Shown: piece by piece, positions 1 through 9,135 of the stretch
Position numbering within the stretch: the first letter of the stretch is position 1
Layout: the number at the start of each line of letters is the position of its first letter
Source: Kumtagia ephedrae
Lineage (GTDB): Bacteria; Pseudomonadota; Alphaproteobacteria; Rhizobiales; Rhizobiaceae
Direction: 5' to 3'
Assembly: GCF_003012745.1 (NCBI RefSeq)
Contig: NZ_PXYK01000025.1
Location: 1 to 64,000 of the forward strand
Length of the DNA: 64,000 bases
Notes under the pieces: model-generated
The model's input: the letters and a program-made list of their open reading frames with translations, nothing else
Database searches by the model: none
What the model was told of the DNA's origin: nothing
Program-made: the position numbers and the translations under genes

Positions 1-1
1 C

Positions 2-109
2 CTCAACGCCGTCCGTCTTGCAAAGGGCAAGCACTCCATCAAAACCACGCGAAAGCTCGCCGGATGGGATACAAACGAACTCGCGCGAATCCTAAGCCCT
101 GCCCGTTAA
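2..109 (+). CDS. 3' end of an unidentified gene (partial)
   Basis: An open frame enters from the left edge and stops at a TAA at 107-109. The 35 visible residues are basic and end in NELARILSPAR. This is too short to assign a family. It reads in the same direction as the nitrile hydratase genes but is about 100 bases upstream, so operon membership is uncertain. Confidence 0.4.
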   Translation, partial: LNAVRLAKGKHSIKTTRKLAGWDTNELARILSPAR

Positions 110-180
110 CCTGGACTCGTTGCCCTGGGTGTTACGGGCTGAGCCCGCCCGGTGGCGCAATTCCCGGCACCATGTGCGGC

Positions 181-209
181 TTGTCTGCACACCGACGCGG
201 TTCTAGACT
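181..209 (+). promoter_or_regulatory. Candidate promoter of the nitrile hydratase operon
   Basis: TTGTCT at 181-186 and TAGACT at 204-209 are separated by 17 bases, a good sigma-70 spacing. Transcription would then begin at about 216, which is the first base of the nthA start codon. No Shine-Dalgarno sequence precedes that ATG, so a leaderless message is plausible. This is inferred from sequence pattern only. Confidence 0.35.
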
Positions 210-215
210 TCGCCG

Positions 216-824
216 ATGTCCCACGACCATGACCACGACAACGACCTCGACCGGATGGCCGCGCGGGTGCGGGCGCTGGAGACCATCCTCGTCCGCAAGG
301 GGCTGGTCGATCCCCGGGCGATCGACGCCATCGTCGAGACCTACGAGACCAGGGTCGGACCCCGCAACGGCGCGCGCGTGGTGGCGAAGGCATGGACTGA
401 TCCGGCCTATGCCGACTGGCTGAAGCGGGACGCCACCGGAGCGATCGCCTCGCTCGGTTATACCGGCCGCCAGGGCGAACACATGCAGGCGGTATTCAAC
501 AGCCGGGACACCCACAACCTCGTCGTCTGCACGCTGTGCTCCTGCTATCCGTGGTCGGTGCTCGGGCTACCGCCCGTCTGGTACAAGGCCCCACCCTATC
601 GCAGCCGCGCCGTCATCGATCCGCGCGGCGTGCTGGAGGAGTTCGGCCTGACCCTGCCGGGCGACAGGAAAATCCGCGTCTGGGACTCGACGGCCGAGCT
701 GCGCTATCTCGTCGTGCCGATGCGGCCGGCCGGCAGCGAGGGCTGGGACGAGGAACGGCTGGCCGGCCTGGTGACGCGCGATTCGATGATCGGCACCGGG
801 CTGGCGCTGGAGCCCGCGCCATGA
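216..824 (+). CDS. nthA: Nitrile hydratase alpha subunit, cobalt type
   Basis: Catalytic metal-binding subunit of nitrile hydratase, which hydrates nitriles to amides in the cytoplasm. The 202-residue length is usual for the family. The active-site claw C105-T-L-C108-S-C110 is visible; in this family the two later cysteines are oxidised to sulfinic and sulfenic acids. Thr at the second position and Tyr after the last Cys are typical of cobalt enzymes, whereas iron enzymes have Ser. The N-terminus is rich in His and Asp ([10 protein letters not shown]), a possible metal-handling tail. The stop overlaps the beta-subunit ATG (ATGA), indicating translational coupling. No amidase gene is seen nearby. 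Confidence 0.95.
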   Translation: MSHDHDHDNDLDRMAARVRALETILVRKGLVDPRAIDAIVETYETRVGPRNGARVVAKAWTDPAYADWLKRDATGAIASLGYTGRQGEHMQAVFNSRDTHNLVVCTLCSCYPWSVLGLPPVWYKAPPYRSRAVIDPRGVLEEFGLTLPGDRKIRVWDSTAELRYLVVPMRPAGSEGWDEERLAGLVTRDSMIGTGLALEPAP

Positions 825-1480
825 ACGGGCCGCAGGACCTCGGCGGGCAGATGGGGTTCGGGCCCGTCGCGCCGGAACAGGACGAGCCGTATTTCCACGC
901 GGAATGGGAGAAGCGGGCGCTGGGCGTGACGCTGTGCGCCGGCGCGATGGGCGCCTGGACGATCGACGAAAGCCGCCACATGCGCGAGTCCCTGCATCCG
1001 GCGGATTATTATGCGTCCAGCTATTACGAAATCTGGATCAAGGCGCTGGAGCGGCTGCTGGTGCGGCACGAGTTCCTGACCGACGAGGAACTGGGGCGCG
1101 GCGAGGTGCTGTCGCCGGCGGCGACGCCGAAGCGCGTGCTGAAGGCGGAAAACGTCGCGGCGGTGCTGGCCAAGGGCGGACCGTGCGACCGGCCGGTGGA
1201 CGCCGCGCCGCGCTTCAGGGCGGGCGACAAGGTGCGGACGAAGAATTTTCATCCGGCCGGCCATACCCGACTGCCGCGTTATGCGCGGGGCAGGCTCGGC
1301 GTGGTGGAGGCGGTGCGCGCGGGTTTTGTCTTTCCCGACACCAATGCGCATGGCGGGGGCGAGCAGCCGCAGCATGTCTACACGGTGGTCTTCGACGCCG
1401 GCGAGATCTGGGGCGAGGGCGCCGACGCGACCCTTACGGTCTCCATCGACGCCTGGGAGAGCTATCTTGAGCCGGCGTGA
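821..1480 (+). CDS. nthB: Nitrile hydratase beta subunit
   Basis: Structural partner of the alpha subunit; the two form the alpha-beta heterodimer that encloses the cobalt site. It has 219 residues. The N-terminus [16 protein letters not shown] is the classic family start, and the C-terminal half ([20 protein letters not shown]) is the SH3-like beta-barrel region. The start overlaps the alpha stop by four bases. The accessory gene begins inside its last codons. Confidence 0.95.
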   Translation: MNGPQDLGGQMGFGPVAPEQDEPYFHAEWEKRALGVTLCAGAMGAWTIDESRHMRESLHPADYYASSYYEIWIKALERLLVRHEFLTDEELGRGEVLSPAATPKRVLKAENVAAVLAKGGPCDRPVDAAPRFRAGDKVRTKNFHPAGHTRLPRYARGRLGVVEAVRAGFVFPDTNAHGGGEQPQHVYTVVFDAGEIWGEGADATLTVSIDAWESYLEPA

Positions 1481-1835
1481 AGCCGCCGGAGCGCCGTTGC
1501 CGCCGGGAGTGGACGAGCCGGTCTTCGCCGAGCCCTGGCAGGCGGAAGTTTTTGCGATGGTCGTCGCGTTGCACGAAAGCGGCTTGTTCTCATGGAGCGA
1601 GTGGGCGGAGGCGCTGTCGGCCGAGGTGCATCGTGTCGATGCGGCGACGGACGGCCACGACTACTACGAGCATTGGCTTGCGGCGCTGGAGAAGCTGCTG
1701 GCGAAGAAGGGCGTGGCGGCGCCCGCCGCCGTCGATGCGCTGGCGGCGGCCTGGCAGCGCGCGGCGCATGCGACGCCGCACGGCAAGCCGATCCTTTTGG
1801 AGAATGATCCCGCACACGGCGCGGAGCTGCCATGA
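1467..1835 (+). CDS. Nitrile hydratase accessory protein (activator/metallochaperone type)
   Basis: Small protein of 122 residues, related to the N-terminal helical domain of the beta subunit (EPWQAEVFAMV, then WSEWAEAL, then YYEHWLAALEKLL). Proteins of this P14K/NHase-activator type help insert cobalt into the alpha subunit. I choose the TTG at 1467, which overlaps the beta gene by 14 bases and gives MSRREAAG. No ATG lies in a suitable place. Its TGA overlaps the ATG of the next gene. The family assignment is firm; the cobalt role is by homology. Confidence 0.85.
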   Translation: MSRREAAGAPLPPGVDEPVFAEPWQAEVFAMVVALHESGLFSWSEWAEALSAEVHRVDAATDGHDYYEHWLAALEKLLAKKGVAAPAAVDALAAAWQRAAHATPHGKPILLENDPAHGAELP

Positions 1836-2215
1836 AACGCACGGTCGCCGCGCCGGAATTCGCGCACTATCCCGAGGCGTGGCACTTGTCGCCCGTGCTG
1901 GACACCGGCGATTTCGTCTTCCTGTCCGGGCAGACCGGCTGGCGGCCGGACGATACCGTGGCCTCGGACCCGGAAGAACAGTTCCGCGACGTGTTCGAGT
2001 TCCTGAAAGCGAATCTCGCCGCAGCCGGGCTGAGCTTCGCCGATGTCGTCGAGATGACCAGCTATCACATCGAGCTGAAGAAACATCTGCCGGCCTTCGT
2101 GAAGGTGAAGGACGAATACGTGTCAGCACCCTATCCGGCCTGGTCGGCAATCGGCGTGAGCGAGTTCATCAGCGACGGGACGCTGGTCGAGGTCAGGGTG
2201 ATCGCCCGCCGGTGA
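1832..2215 (+). CDS. RidA family protein
   Basis: A 127-residue protein of the RidA/YjgF/Rid superfamily, which typically hydrolyses reactive enamines or imines as a trimer in the cytoplasm. The family pattern is visible as FVFLSGQTGW, then GLSFADVVEMTSYHIELK, then PAWSAIGVSEF and LVEVRVIA. It overlaps the accessory gene by ATGA and so belongs to the nitrile hydratase operon. The Arg usually found in the active site near the C-terminus is not clearly placed, so it may be a Rid1-7 type with another substrate. Confidence 0.85.
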   Translation: MKRTVAAPEFAHYPEAWHLSPVLDTGDFVFLSGQTGWRPDDTVASDPEEQFRDVFEFLKANLAAAGLSFADVVEMTSYHIELKKHLPAFVKVKDEYVSAPYPAWSAIGVSEFISDGTLVEVRVIARR

Positions 2216-2233
2216 CGACGTGCGGTTCGTCGC

Positions 2234-2854
2234 CTAATCCCGCTCGAGGCTCGCATCGATCAACAGCTCGGCGTTCCTGGCGACAGCGGCCGCCGGGCCA
2301 CCCGGCCCGAACAACTGGCCGCTGATGTAGGCACCCTCGATCAGCAGCAGCAGGCCGTCGCCCAGCGCGTCGGGATCGGCGGCACCCATGTCTTTCGCCA
2401 TCTGCCGCAGGCGGCGGCGCAGCTCGCGCTTGTTGGCCTCACCGACCGCGCGCGCCGGATGGCCGGCCTCCGGATATTCGACCGCCGCATTGGTCATGCC
2501 GCAGCCGCGGTAATTCTGCATCACCGCGCGTTCGCCGACGCGCGACAGGAAGGCGAGGATCTGCCGGCGCGGATCGCCGGGATGGGCGTCGACCGCTTCA
2601 TCGAAACGCTTCCAGAACTCCGTTTCGTAGACCCGCAGATAGGACGCCGCAAGCTCGTCTTTCGACTCGAAAGCCCGGTAGAGGCTGGGTTTGGTGACGC
2701 CGGCCTGCTTGACGATCTCGTCGACGCCGATGGCGCGGATGCCTTCCAGGTAGAAGAGCCGGCGCGCCGTGTCCAGAATGCGCTCGGCGGCACGCGGGCC
2801 CTGGCGGTTGCCGTAGGGTGCCGAGGTCGGGTTCAGGATTTTTTCGTCGCTCAT
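2234..2854 (-). CDS. TetR family transcriptional regulator
   Basis: DNA-binding repressor of 206 residues. The N-terminal helix-turn-helix is visible from about residue 20 (AERILDTARRLF, then GVTKPSLYRAFESKDEL); the rest is a ligand-binding helical domain. It is divergent from an MFS transporter with 69 bases between the starts. That gap holds an 11-bp inverted repeat overlapping the -10 region, so it very likely represses the transporter and possibly itself. The ligand is unknown. Confidence 0.9.
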   Translation of the reverse strand: MSDEKILNPTSAPYGNRQGPRAAERILDTARRLFYLEGIRAIGVDEIVKQAGVTKPSLYRAFESKDELAASYLRVYETEFWKRFDEAVDAHPGDPRRQILAFLSRVGERAVMQNYRGCGMTNAAVEYPEAGHPARAVGEANKRELRRRLRQMAKDMGAADPDALGDGLLLLIEGAYISGQLFGPGGPAAAVARNAELLIDASLERD

Positions 2855-2866
2855 CGGTGCGGTCGC

Positions 2867-2914
2867 TTGACAATGTTACTGAACGGTACGTATCTGACGA
2901 CAAGATACGTACCG
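2867..2914 (+). promoter_or_regulatory. Promoter with TetR-type operator for the MFS gene
   Basis: A consensus -35 TTGACA lies at 2867-2872 and TATCTG at 2891-2896, 18 bases apart. A perfect inverted repeat CGGTACGTATC (2884-2894) and GATACGTACCG (2904-2914), with a 9-base spacer, covers the -10 and start site. A bound dimer would block the promoter. The repressor is probably the divergent TetR gene. Confidence 0.75.
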
Positions 2915-2923
2915 GTGAGTCAC

Positions 2924-4207
2924 ATGACAATAGCAAATTCGCGTCCGTTCGGCCAGCGCTACGCTTTCGTGGTGGTCGGCGTCATCTTCCTGTGCCTGCT
3001 GATCGCGGCCGGCCTGCGCTCGTCGATGTCGGTGATGATGGTGCCGCTGGAGGACGCCTTCGGCTGGCGGCGCGACGTCATCTCGCTGGCCGCCGCCGTT
3101 GGTATCTTCATCTATGGCCTCGCCGGGCCGTTCGCGGCGGCGCTGATGGAGCGCATCGGGCTGCGGCGCACGCTGCTGGCGGCGCTTTTGATCATGTCCG
3201 CCTCGACGGCGCTCAGCCTGCTGATGACAAAACCCTGGCAACTGGTGGCGACCTGGGGCGTGCTGTCCGGCGTCGGCTCCGGCGCGGTCGCGACCGTGCT
3301 CGGCGCAACAATCGTCAACCGCTGGTTCAAGACCAATCGCGGGCTGATGATGGGGCTGATGTCGGCGAGCGCGGCGACCGGCCTGCTCGTTTTCCTGCCG
3401 CTGCTCGCCGCGCTGTCGCAATGGGGCGGCTGGCAGCCGGTTGCGATCGCGGTCTCCGTCGCCACCGCGGCACTCGTGCCGCTGGTCTGGCTGCTGGTGC
3501 CGGAACGGCCGTCCTCGATCGGGCTGACCCGCTACGGCGCCGACGGCCCCGAGCCGGAGGCTGCCGCCGTCTCGGGAAACTTCCTGACGCACACGCTGTC
3601 GACGCTGCGCAAGGCGGCGGGGACGCGGGTGTTCTGGTATCTGTTCGCCACCTTCTTCATCTGCGGCTTCACCACCAACGGGCTGGTCGGCACGCATCTC
3701 ATCGCCTTCTGCGGCGACATGGGCATCCCGGAAGTGCAGGCGGCGGGGCTGCTCGCCGTGATGGGCGTTTTCGACCTGATCGGCACGACCTTCTCCGGCT
3801 GGCTGACCGACCGTTTCGACCCGCGGAAACTGCTCGGCGTCTATTACGCGGTGCGCGGCCTGGCGCTGATCTACCTGCCGCTGTCCGGCTTCTCGCCGTG
3901 GGCGCTCGCGGTCTTCGCGGTGTTTTACGGGCTCGACTGGATCGCCACCGTGCCGCCGACGCTGAGGCTGTCCAACGAGGCGTTCGGCGACCGCAGCGGC
4001 CCGCTGGTGTTCGGCTGGATCGTCGCCGGGCATCAGGTGGGCGCGGCCGCCGCCGCCTTCTTCGGCGGTTACATGCGCGAGCTGCAGGGCGACTACGACC
4101 TCGCCTTCCAGATCGCCGGCCTGACGGCGATCGGCGCCGCCGCGCTGTCGCTGCTGATCCGGCCGACCGGGCCGCGGGAGGAAATGGCCGAGCCGCAGGC
4201 GGCGTAA
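2924..4207 (+). CDS. MFS transporter
   Basis: Inner-membrane major facilitator of 427 residues with about 12 hydrophobic segments. The loop 2-3 region reads YGLAGPFAAALMERIGLRRT, resembling the MFS signature. It is of the oxalate/formate-antiporter-like or CynX-like general class; the substrate is not deducible. The ATG at 2924 has a weak GGTGAG upstream. A GTG at 2915 would add three residues. Regulation by the divergent TetR is strongly suggested by the operator at 2884-2914. Confidence 0.88.
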   Translation: MTIANSRPFGQRYAFVVVGVIFLCLLIAAGLRSSMSVMMVPLEDAFGWRRDVISLAAAVGIFIYGLAGPFAAALMERIGLRRTLLAALLIMSASTALSLLMTKPWQLVATWGVLSGVGSGAVATVLGATIVNRWFKTNRGLMMGLMSASAATGLLVFLPLLAALSQWGGWQPVAIAVSVATAALVPLVWLLVPERPSSIGLTRYGADGPEPEAAAVSGNFLTHTLSTLRKAAGTRVFWYLFATFFICGFTTNGLVGTHLIAFCGDMGIPEVQAAGLLAVMGVFDLIGTTFSGWLTDRFDPRKLLGVYYAVRGLALIYLPLSGFSPWALAVFAVFYGLDWIATVPPTLRLSNEAFGDRSGPLVFGWIVAGHQVGAAAAAFFGGYMRELQGDYDLAFQIAGLTAIGAAALSLLIRPTGPREEMAEPQAA

Positions 4208-4324
4208 GCGGCTTCACCCCGCCGCCAGGCACACCCGCGCCATTTCATGATTTCGGCGGCGTCGCTCGAGGGCGGAACCGATCCGGAGCTTGCTCTCGGG
4301 GCGAGAATCCTGTCTTTCAAGCCG

Positions 4325-5452
4325 ATGGAATTCTCGCCGCAACAAGACGACGCGCTGAAGGTGGTGGCGGCCTGGCTGAAGACCGGCCGGCCGCAGATCT
4401 TCCGCCTGTTCGGTTATGCCGGCACCGGCAAGACGACGCTCGCCCGCTATTTCGCCGAGCATGTCGACGGCCAGGTGCAGTTCGCCGCCTTCACCGGCAA
4501 GGCCGCGCAGGTGCTGCGCTCGAAGGGCGCCGCCAACGCCCGCACCATCCATTCGCTGATCTACCGGCCGCGCGGCGAGGAGGCGGTGGCCGACGAGGCG
4601 ACGGGAAAAACCTCGATGTCGCCGACCTTCTCGCTCAACCGCCAGAGCCCGATCGCCAAGGCCAAGCTCGTCGTCGTCGACGAGTGCTCGATGGTCGACG
4701 AGGCGCTTGGCCGCGACCTGCTGAGCTTCGGCACCCCGATCCTGGTGCTCGGCGATCCCGGCCAGTTGCCGCCGATCTCCGGCGGCGGCTTCTTCACCGA
4801 GCACGATCCGGATTTCCTGCTCACCGAGATCCACCGGCAGGCGCGCGACAATCCGATCATCCGGCTGGCGCTCGACGTGCGCGAGGGCAGGGAGTTCATG
4901 AAGGGCGACTACGGCACCGCCCAGGTGATCGGCCGCGAGGAGGTCACGCAGGATCTGGTGCTGAAGGCCGACCAGGTGCTGGTCGGCACCAATCGCACGC
5001 GAAAACGCTACAACAAGCGGCTGCGCGAGCTGAAGGGTTTTTCCGCCGACTACCCGCAGGCGGGCGACAAGCTGGTGTGCCTGCGCAACGACCCTTCCAA
5101 GGGCCTGCTCAACGGCTCGCTGTGGAAGGTCATGACGTCGGCGCGCGAAACCGTGAAGCCGGGCATCAACCTGCTGGTCTCGCCGGAGGAGGACGATCCG
5201 GACCGCGGCGTCGCCAAGATCAAGCTGCTGAAGGCGGCGTTCGAGGATCCGGACGCCGAAATCCCCTGGCAGCAGAAGAAACGCTTCGACGATTTCGACT
5301 ACGGCTATGCGCTGACCGTGCACAAGGCGCAAGGCTCGCAGTGGAACGATGTGGTGCTGTTCGACGAAAGCTTCGCTTTCAAGGACACGCGCGACCGCTG
5401 GCTCTATACGGCGATCACGCGGGCCGCGGAGCGGCTGACGGTGGTGCGGTGA
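4325..5452 (+). CDS. RecD-like ATP-dependent DNA helicase
   Basis: Superfamily 1 helicase of about 375 residues. Walker A is GYAGTGKTT with K36, motif II is VVVDECSM, motif III is LVLGDPGQLPP, and the C-terminal UvrD_C_2 region has YALTVHKAQGSQW and LYTAITRAAERL. Close relatives are short Dda/RecD2-like helicases without RecBC partners. An upstream in-frame ATG at 4247 would add 26 residues of poor quality, so I prefer MEFSPQQ. Substrate and role in repair are inferred from the family. Confidence 0.88.
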   Translation: MEFSPQQDDALKVVAAWLKTGRPQIFRLFGYAGTGKTTLARYFAEHVDGQVQFAAFTGKAAQVLRSKGAANARTIHSLIYRPRGEEAVADEATGKTSMSPTFSLNRQSPIAKAKLVVVDECSMVDEALGRDLLSFGTPILVLGDPGQLPPISGGGFFTEHDPDFLLTEIHRQARDNPIIRLALDVREGREFMKGDYGTAQVIGREEVTQDLVLKADQVLVGTNRTRKRYNKRLRELKGFSADYPQAGDKLVCLRNDPSKGLLNGSLWKVMTSARETVKPGINLLVSPEEDDPDRGVAKIKLLKAAFEDPDAEIPWQQKKRFDDFDYGYALTVHKAQGSQWNDVVLFDESFAFKDTRDRWLYTAITRAAERLTVVR

Positions 5453-5468
5453 GGGCCGCGCTCACAGG

Positions 5469-5873
5469 CTATCCCTCCTCGTCCATCCAGGCCCACGCAG
5501 CTTCCTCGTCCTCCGGCGAAAACTGCCGGAAATCCACCGGCGCGGCGTCGAGGAAGAGGCCGCGCGTCGCGGCGAGCGCCAGCCGGTCGCCGACCACGGC
5601 GCAGCGCCGCACATGCTCGCGCGCATGCGCCTTGCCCTCGCGGATCGTGTCGGGCGCGACCTCCTGCCAGTCCACGCCCTCGTTGTCGACGACGCGCAGC
5701 AGCACGTCGATCTCCGGGTCGAGGACATAGGCGGCCTCCAGCAGGCCGTAGAGGTTCTCGATGTCGGCGGCCGATACATGGCCGACGACGTCGAAGGCGT
5801 GCAGGCTGCGGCGATCGGTATCGATGCGGCGCACGGCCGGGACCGACTCGAGCGAACTCATCCATTTCTCCAT
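5469..5873 (-). CDS. STAS/SpoIIAA-like protein
   Basis: Acidic cytoplasmic protein of about 134 residues starting MEKWMSS; a longer start at 5900 is possible. The pattern (FDVVGHVSAADIENLYGLLEAA, then DVLLRVVDNEGVDW, then RCAVVGD) matches the SpoIIAA/SEC14-like family often found alone in alphaproteobacteria. No catalytic residues are recognised. It is convergent with the helicase gene, with only 16 bases between the stops. Function unknown. Confidence 0.7.
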   Translation of the reverse strand: MEKWMSSLESVPAVRRIDTDRRSLHAFDVVGHVSAADIENLYGLLEAAYVLDPEIDVLLRVVDNEGVDWQEVAPDTIREGKAHAREHVRRCAVVGDRLALAATRGLFLDAAPVDFRQFSPEDEEAAWAWMDEEG

Positions 5874-5968
5874 GCAGGCATCCGATTGTCTGCAACACAA
5901 TAATCCGCTTTCCGTTCCCCTCTTTCAGCCTGTAGGGAAGGCTGACAACCCTCGGGAGGCGAAGACTC

Positions 5969-6709
5969 ATGCCCGCCAAACTGTCCGTGAACCTCAATGC
6001 GGTGGCGATGCTGCGCAACCGGCGCGACCTGCCCTGGCCGAGCGTCACGGAGCTGGGGCGCATAGCGCTTTCCGCCGGCGCGCACGGGCTGACGGTGCAT
6101 CCGAGGCCCGACCAGCGGCATGTCCGCTTCTCCGATCTGCCCGAGCTGCGCGCATTGATCGACGACGCCTTTCCGCGGGCGGAGTTCAACATAGAAGGTT
6201 ATCCGGACGAGGCATTCCTTGCCCTGGTCGAGAAGACCGCGCCGGAGCAGGTGACGCTGGTGCCCGACGATCCGTCGCAGGCGACCTCCGACCACGGCTG
6301 GAATTTTCGCGCCCAGGCGGAATTCCTGCGGCCGGTCGTGCAGAGGCTGAAGCGCAGGGGATTTCGGGTGTCGCTTTTCGCCGATCCCTCGCCGGACGGG
6401 GTGGAGATCGCCCGCGCGCTCGGCGCCGACCGCATCGAGCTTTATACCGGGCCGTACGGCAGTTGCCATTCCGATTCAGCAAAAGCCGCCAATGAGCTGG
6501 AAAAGCTCGGAAAAACCGCGGACGTCGCACTGGCCGCCGGGCTCGACGTCAATGCCGGCCATGACCTGACGGTGGACAATCTGCCGGCGCTGGCGCGGCG
6601 CATCCCGAGGCTGGCGGAGGTGTCGATCGGCCACGCGCTCACAGCCGAGGCGCTGGAGCACGGCATGGCCGCAACGGTGCGCCGCTTCCTCGCGGCTTGC
6701 GGCTGGTAG
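5969..6709 (+). CDS. pdxJ: Pyridoxine 5'-phosphate synthase
   Basis: Last step of de novo vitamin B6 synthesis, condensing 3-amino-1-phosphohydroxyacetone with deoxyxylulose 5-phosphate. It has 246 residues, the usual length. The N-terminus [16 protein letters not shown] and the central [14 protein letters not shown] are diagnostic, followed by [15 protein letters not shown] and LYTGPY. It lies alone, with pdxA elsewhere. Confidence 0.96.
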   Translation: MPAKLSVNLNAVAMLRNRRDLPWPSVTELGRIALSAGAHGLTVHPRPDQRHVRFSDLPELRALIDDAFPRAEFNIEGYPDEAFLALVEKTAPEQVTLVPDDPSQATSDHGWNFRAQAEFLRPVVQRLKRRGFRVSLFADPSPDGVEIARALGADRIELYTGPYGSCHSDSAKAANELEKLGKTADVALAAGLDVNAGHDLTVDNLPALARRIPRLAEVSIGHALTAEALEHGMAATVRRFLAACGW

Positions 6710-6788
6710 CCGCCGGCATAGGCCTATAGTCTCGGGTCGGGAGGCCGCTGTTGCTATTGCAGCGCAGCAAGCGTAGAGGAGCGCCCGT

Positions 6789-8729
6789 TTGCCGGAGGCG
6801 CCGACACAGATGGCCATCGAGGGCTCAGCGGAAGACGAGCAGCCGGCTTCGGTTGCCGGCGACCACCAGGAGCATTCGCAGGACATGCGGATCCTGATGC
6901 TCGGCGCCCTCGGCGTCGTCTATGGCGACATCGGCACCAGCCCGATCTATGCCTTCCGCGAGGCGCTGGTGGCGGCGGCCGGCGACGGCGTGGCGGCGCG
7001 CGAGGCGGTGCTCGGCGTGCTGTCGCTGATCGTCTGGGGGCTCACCATCATCGTCACGGTCAAATATGTCGGCTTCGTGCTGCGCGCCGACAATCGCGGC
7101 GAGGGCGGCACGCTGTCGCTGATGGCGCTGGCGCGCGCCAGCTTCTCCAACCGTTCCGGCGCCATCCTGCTGATCGGCATCCTCGGCGCGGGCCTGTTCT
7201 ATGGCGACGCCGTGATCACCCCGGCGATCTCGGTGCTGTCGGCGGTCGAAGGCCTCAAGGTGGTCACGCCGGCCTTCGAGCCGTTCGTGGTGCCGCTCAC
7301 GCTGGTGATCCTCGCCATCGTCTTCTCGGTGCAGCGCTTCGGCACGGGCAAGGTGGCGACCGTGTTCGGTCCGATCACCGCGCTGTGGTTCCTCGCCATA
7401 GGCTATTCCGGGCTGACGCACATCCTCGACGACCCGGAGATCCTCTACGCGCTCAATCCGCTGGAGGGGATCGCCTTCCTCTTCAATTCGCCGGACGTCG
7501 CCTTCGTCACGGTCGGTGCCATCTTCCTCGCCGTCACCGGCGCGGAGGCGCTTTATGCCGATCTCGGCCATTTCGGACGGCGGCCGATCGTGCTTGCCTG
7601 GCTGTCCATCGTCTTTCCCTGCCTGCTGCTCAATTACTTCGGACAGGGCGCCTTCGTTCTGTCGCATGACGGCGCCATCGGCCATCCCTTCTTTGAGATG
7701 AACCAGGGGTGGATGCTGGTGCCGATGGTGGTGCTGGCGACGGCGGCGACCGTCATCGCCAGCCAGGCGGTGATCTCCGGCGCCTTCTCGCTGACGCGGC
7801 AGGCGGTGCAGCTCAACCTGCTGCCGCGCTTCCAGATCCAGCACACGTCGAAGACGCAGTCCGGCCAGATCTACCTGCCGCGCGTCAATCTGCTGCTGGC
7901 GCTGGCGGTGATGATGCTGGTGGTCGGCTTCGGCGAATCGAGCGACCTCGCCGCCGCCTACGGCATCTCCGTCACCGGCAACATGCTGATGACGACGATC
8001 CTGCTCTATGTGGTGATGACGCGCATCTGGAAATGGCCGCTGGCGTGGGCGCTGGCGCTCACCCTCGTCTTCGCCGTCATCGACGTCGGCTTCTTCGTCT
8101 CCAACATCGTCAAGGTGTTCGACGGCGGCTGGGCCTCGCTCGTGGTGGCGCTGTCGGTAGTGCTGATCATGGTCACCTGGGTGCGCGGCTCGCGGCAGCT
8201 CTTCGACAAGACGCGCAAGAACGAGATTCCGCTCGATTTCCTGGCCGGCAGCATGGCCAAGAAGCCGCCGCAGCTCGTGCCCGGCACCGCTGTCTTCCTG
8301 ACCAGCGATCCGCAGAGCGCGCCGACGGCGATGATGCACAGCCTGAAGCACTACAAGGTGCTGCACCAGCAGAACGTCATTCTGACCGTGGTGACGGCGC
8401 CGCAGCCTTTCGTGTCCGATGACGACCGGGTGAAGATGGAGCCGGTCAACGAGCTGTTCATGCGGATCACGCTCACCTTCGGCTACATGGAGCGGCCGAA
8501 CATCCCCAAGGCGCTGGCGATCTGCCGCAAGCAGGGCTGGAAATTCGACATCATGACGACGTCGTTCTTCCTGTCGCGGCGCTCGCTCAGGCCGTCTCCC
8601 AATTCCGGCATGCCGGTCTGGCAGGACAAGCTGTTCATCGGGCTCGCCCGCACGGCGGCCGACGCCACCGAGTATTTCCAGATACCGACCGGCAGGGTGG
8701 TGGAGATCGGCACGCAGGTGGCGATCTAG
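6789..8729 (+). CDS. kup: Kup family potassium uptake protein
   Basis: Inner-membrane K+ importer of 646 residues, with about 12 transmembrane segments in the first 430 residues and a hydrophilic C-terminal domain. The diagnostic [19 protein letters not shown] is near residue 40. The TTG at 6789 is favoured because AGAGGAG lies seven bases upstream. An ATG at 6810 would shorten it by seven residues. It stands alone, with a 400-base repeat region downstream. Confidence 0.95.
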   Translation: MPEAPTQMAIEGSAEDEQPASVAGDHQEHSQDMRILMLGALGVVYGDIGTSPIYAFREALVAAAGDGVAAREAVLGVLSLIVWGLTIIVTVKYVGFVLRADNRGEGGTLSLMALARASFSNRSGAILLIGILGAGLFYGDAVITPAISVLSAVEGLKVVTPAFEPFVVPLTLVILAIVFSVQRFGTGKVATVFGPITALWFLAIGYSGLTHILDDPEILYALNPLEGIAFLFNSPDVAFVTVGAIFLAVTGAEALYADLGHFGRRPIVLAWLSIVFPCLLLNYFGQGAFVLSHDGAIGHPFFEMNQGWMLVPMVVLATAATVIASQAVISGAFSLTRQAVQLNLLPRFQIQHTSKTQSGQIYLPRVNLLLALAVMMLVVGFGESSDLAAAYGISVTGNMLMTTILLYVVMTRIWKWPLAWALALTLVFAVIDVGFFVSNIVKVFDGGWASLVVALSVVLIMVTWVRGSRQLFDKTRKNEIPLDFLAGSMAKKPPQLVPGTAVFLTSDPQSAPTAMMHSLKHYKVLHQQNVILTVVTAPQPFVSDDDRVKMEPVNELFMRITLTFGYMERPNIPKALAICRKQGWKFDIMTTSFFLSRRSLRPSPNSGMPVWQDKLFIGLARTAADATEYFQIPTGRVVEIGTQVAI

Positions 8730-8799
8730 GGTTCGGCGGGTATGCCGGGTAGGTCGAGCTGACGAGATCAGGAACGGAAGCGATAAGCCCTTCCGTCTG

Positions 8800-9032
8800 C
8801 TCCGCCGGAGCGCTTCGCTCCCGGTACGGCATGGATCCTAGGGTCTCCGCAGTTCGCTTCGCTCCTGCTACGCCCTAGGATGACGAAGAGGAGAGCCGTC
8901 TACGCCAATCGGGAACGTTGGCGATTAGCGGTAAACCCCTTCGCATTCGTCATCCTAGGGCGGAGCAGGCCGAAGGCCGTCGCGGAGACCCTAGGATCCA
9001 TGCCGTGCCGGTGGCGAAGCGCTCCGGCGGAG
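8800..9032. repeat. Large palindromic element with CCTAGG cores
   Basis: Two arms of about 87 bases (8800-8887 and 8946-9032) are imperfect inverted repeats around a 58-base loop. Each arm carries an ATCCTAGGGTCTCCGC-type core and a CTCCGCCGGAGCGCTTCG end. The loop contains its own small inverted repeat, CGCCAA and TTGGCG, including TTGGCGATT at 8918-8926. It fills most of the gap 8730-9135 between kup and an aldo/keto reductase. The short open frames across it are palindrome by-products. I see no other gene there. Confidence 0.85.
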
Positions 9033-9135
9033 TAGAAGAAAGCAACAGGCGGGTATCGACCGGCCCCCAGTGGGGAGAGTGAGGCGAGCGCAGCGACCAC
9101 CAGAAACGGCGAGGCAAAATCCACGCCCGCCGGTT

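Noticed and set aside
2818-5730. A 970-codon open frame on the + strand overlapping the MFS and helicase genes
   Set aside because: It is a high-GC shadow frame rich in Arg, Ala and Gly with no domain pattern; the MFS and helicase genes in another frame have clear motifs.
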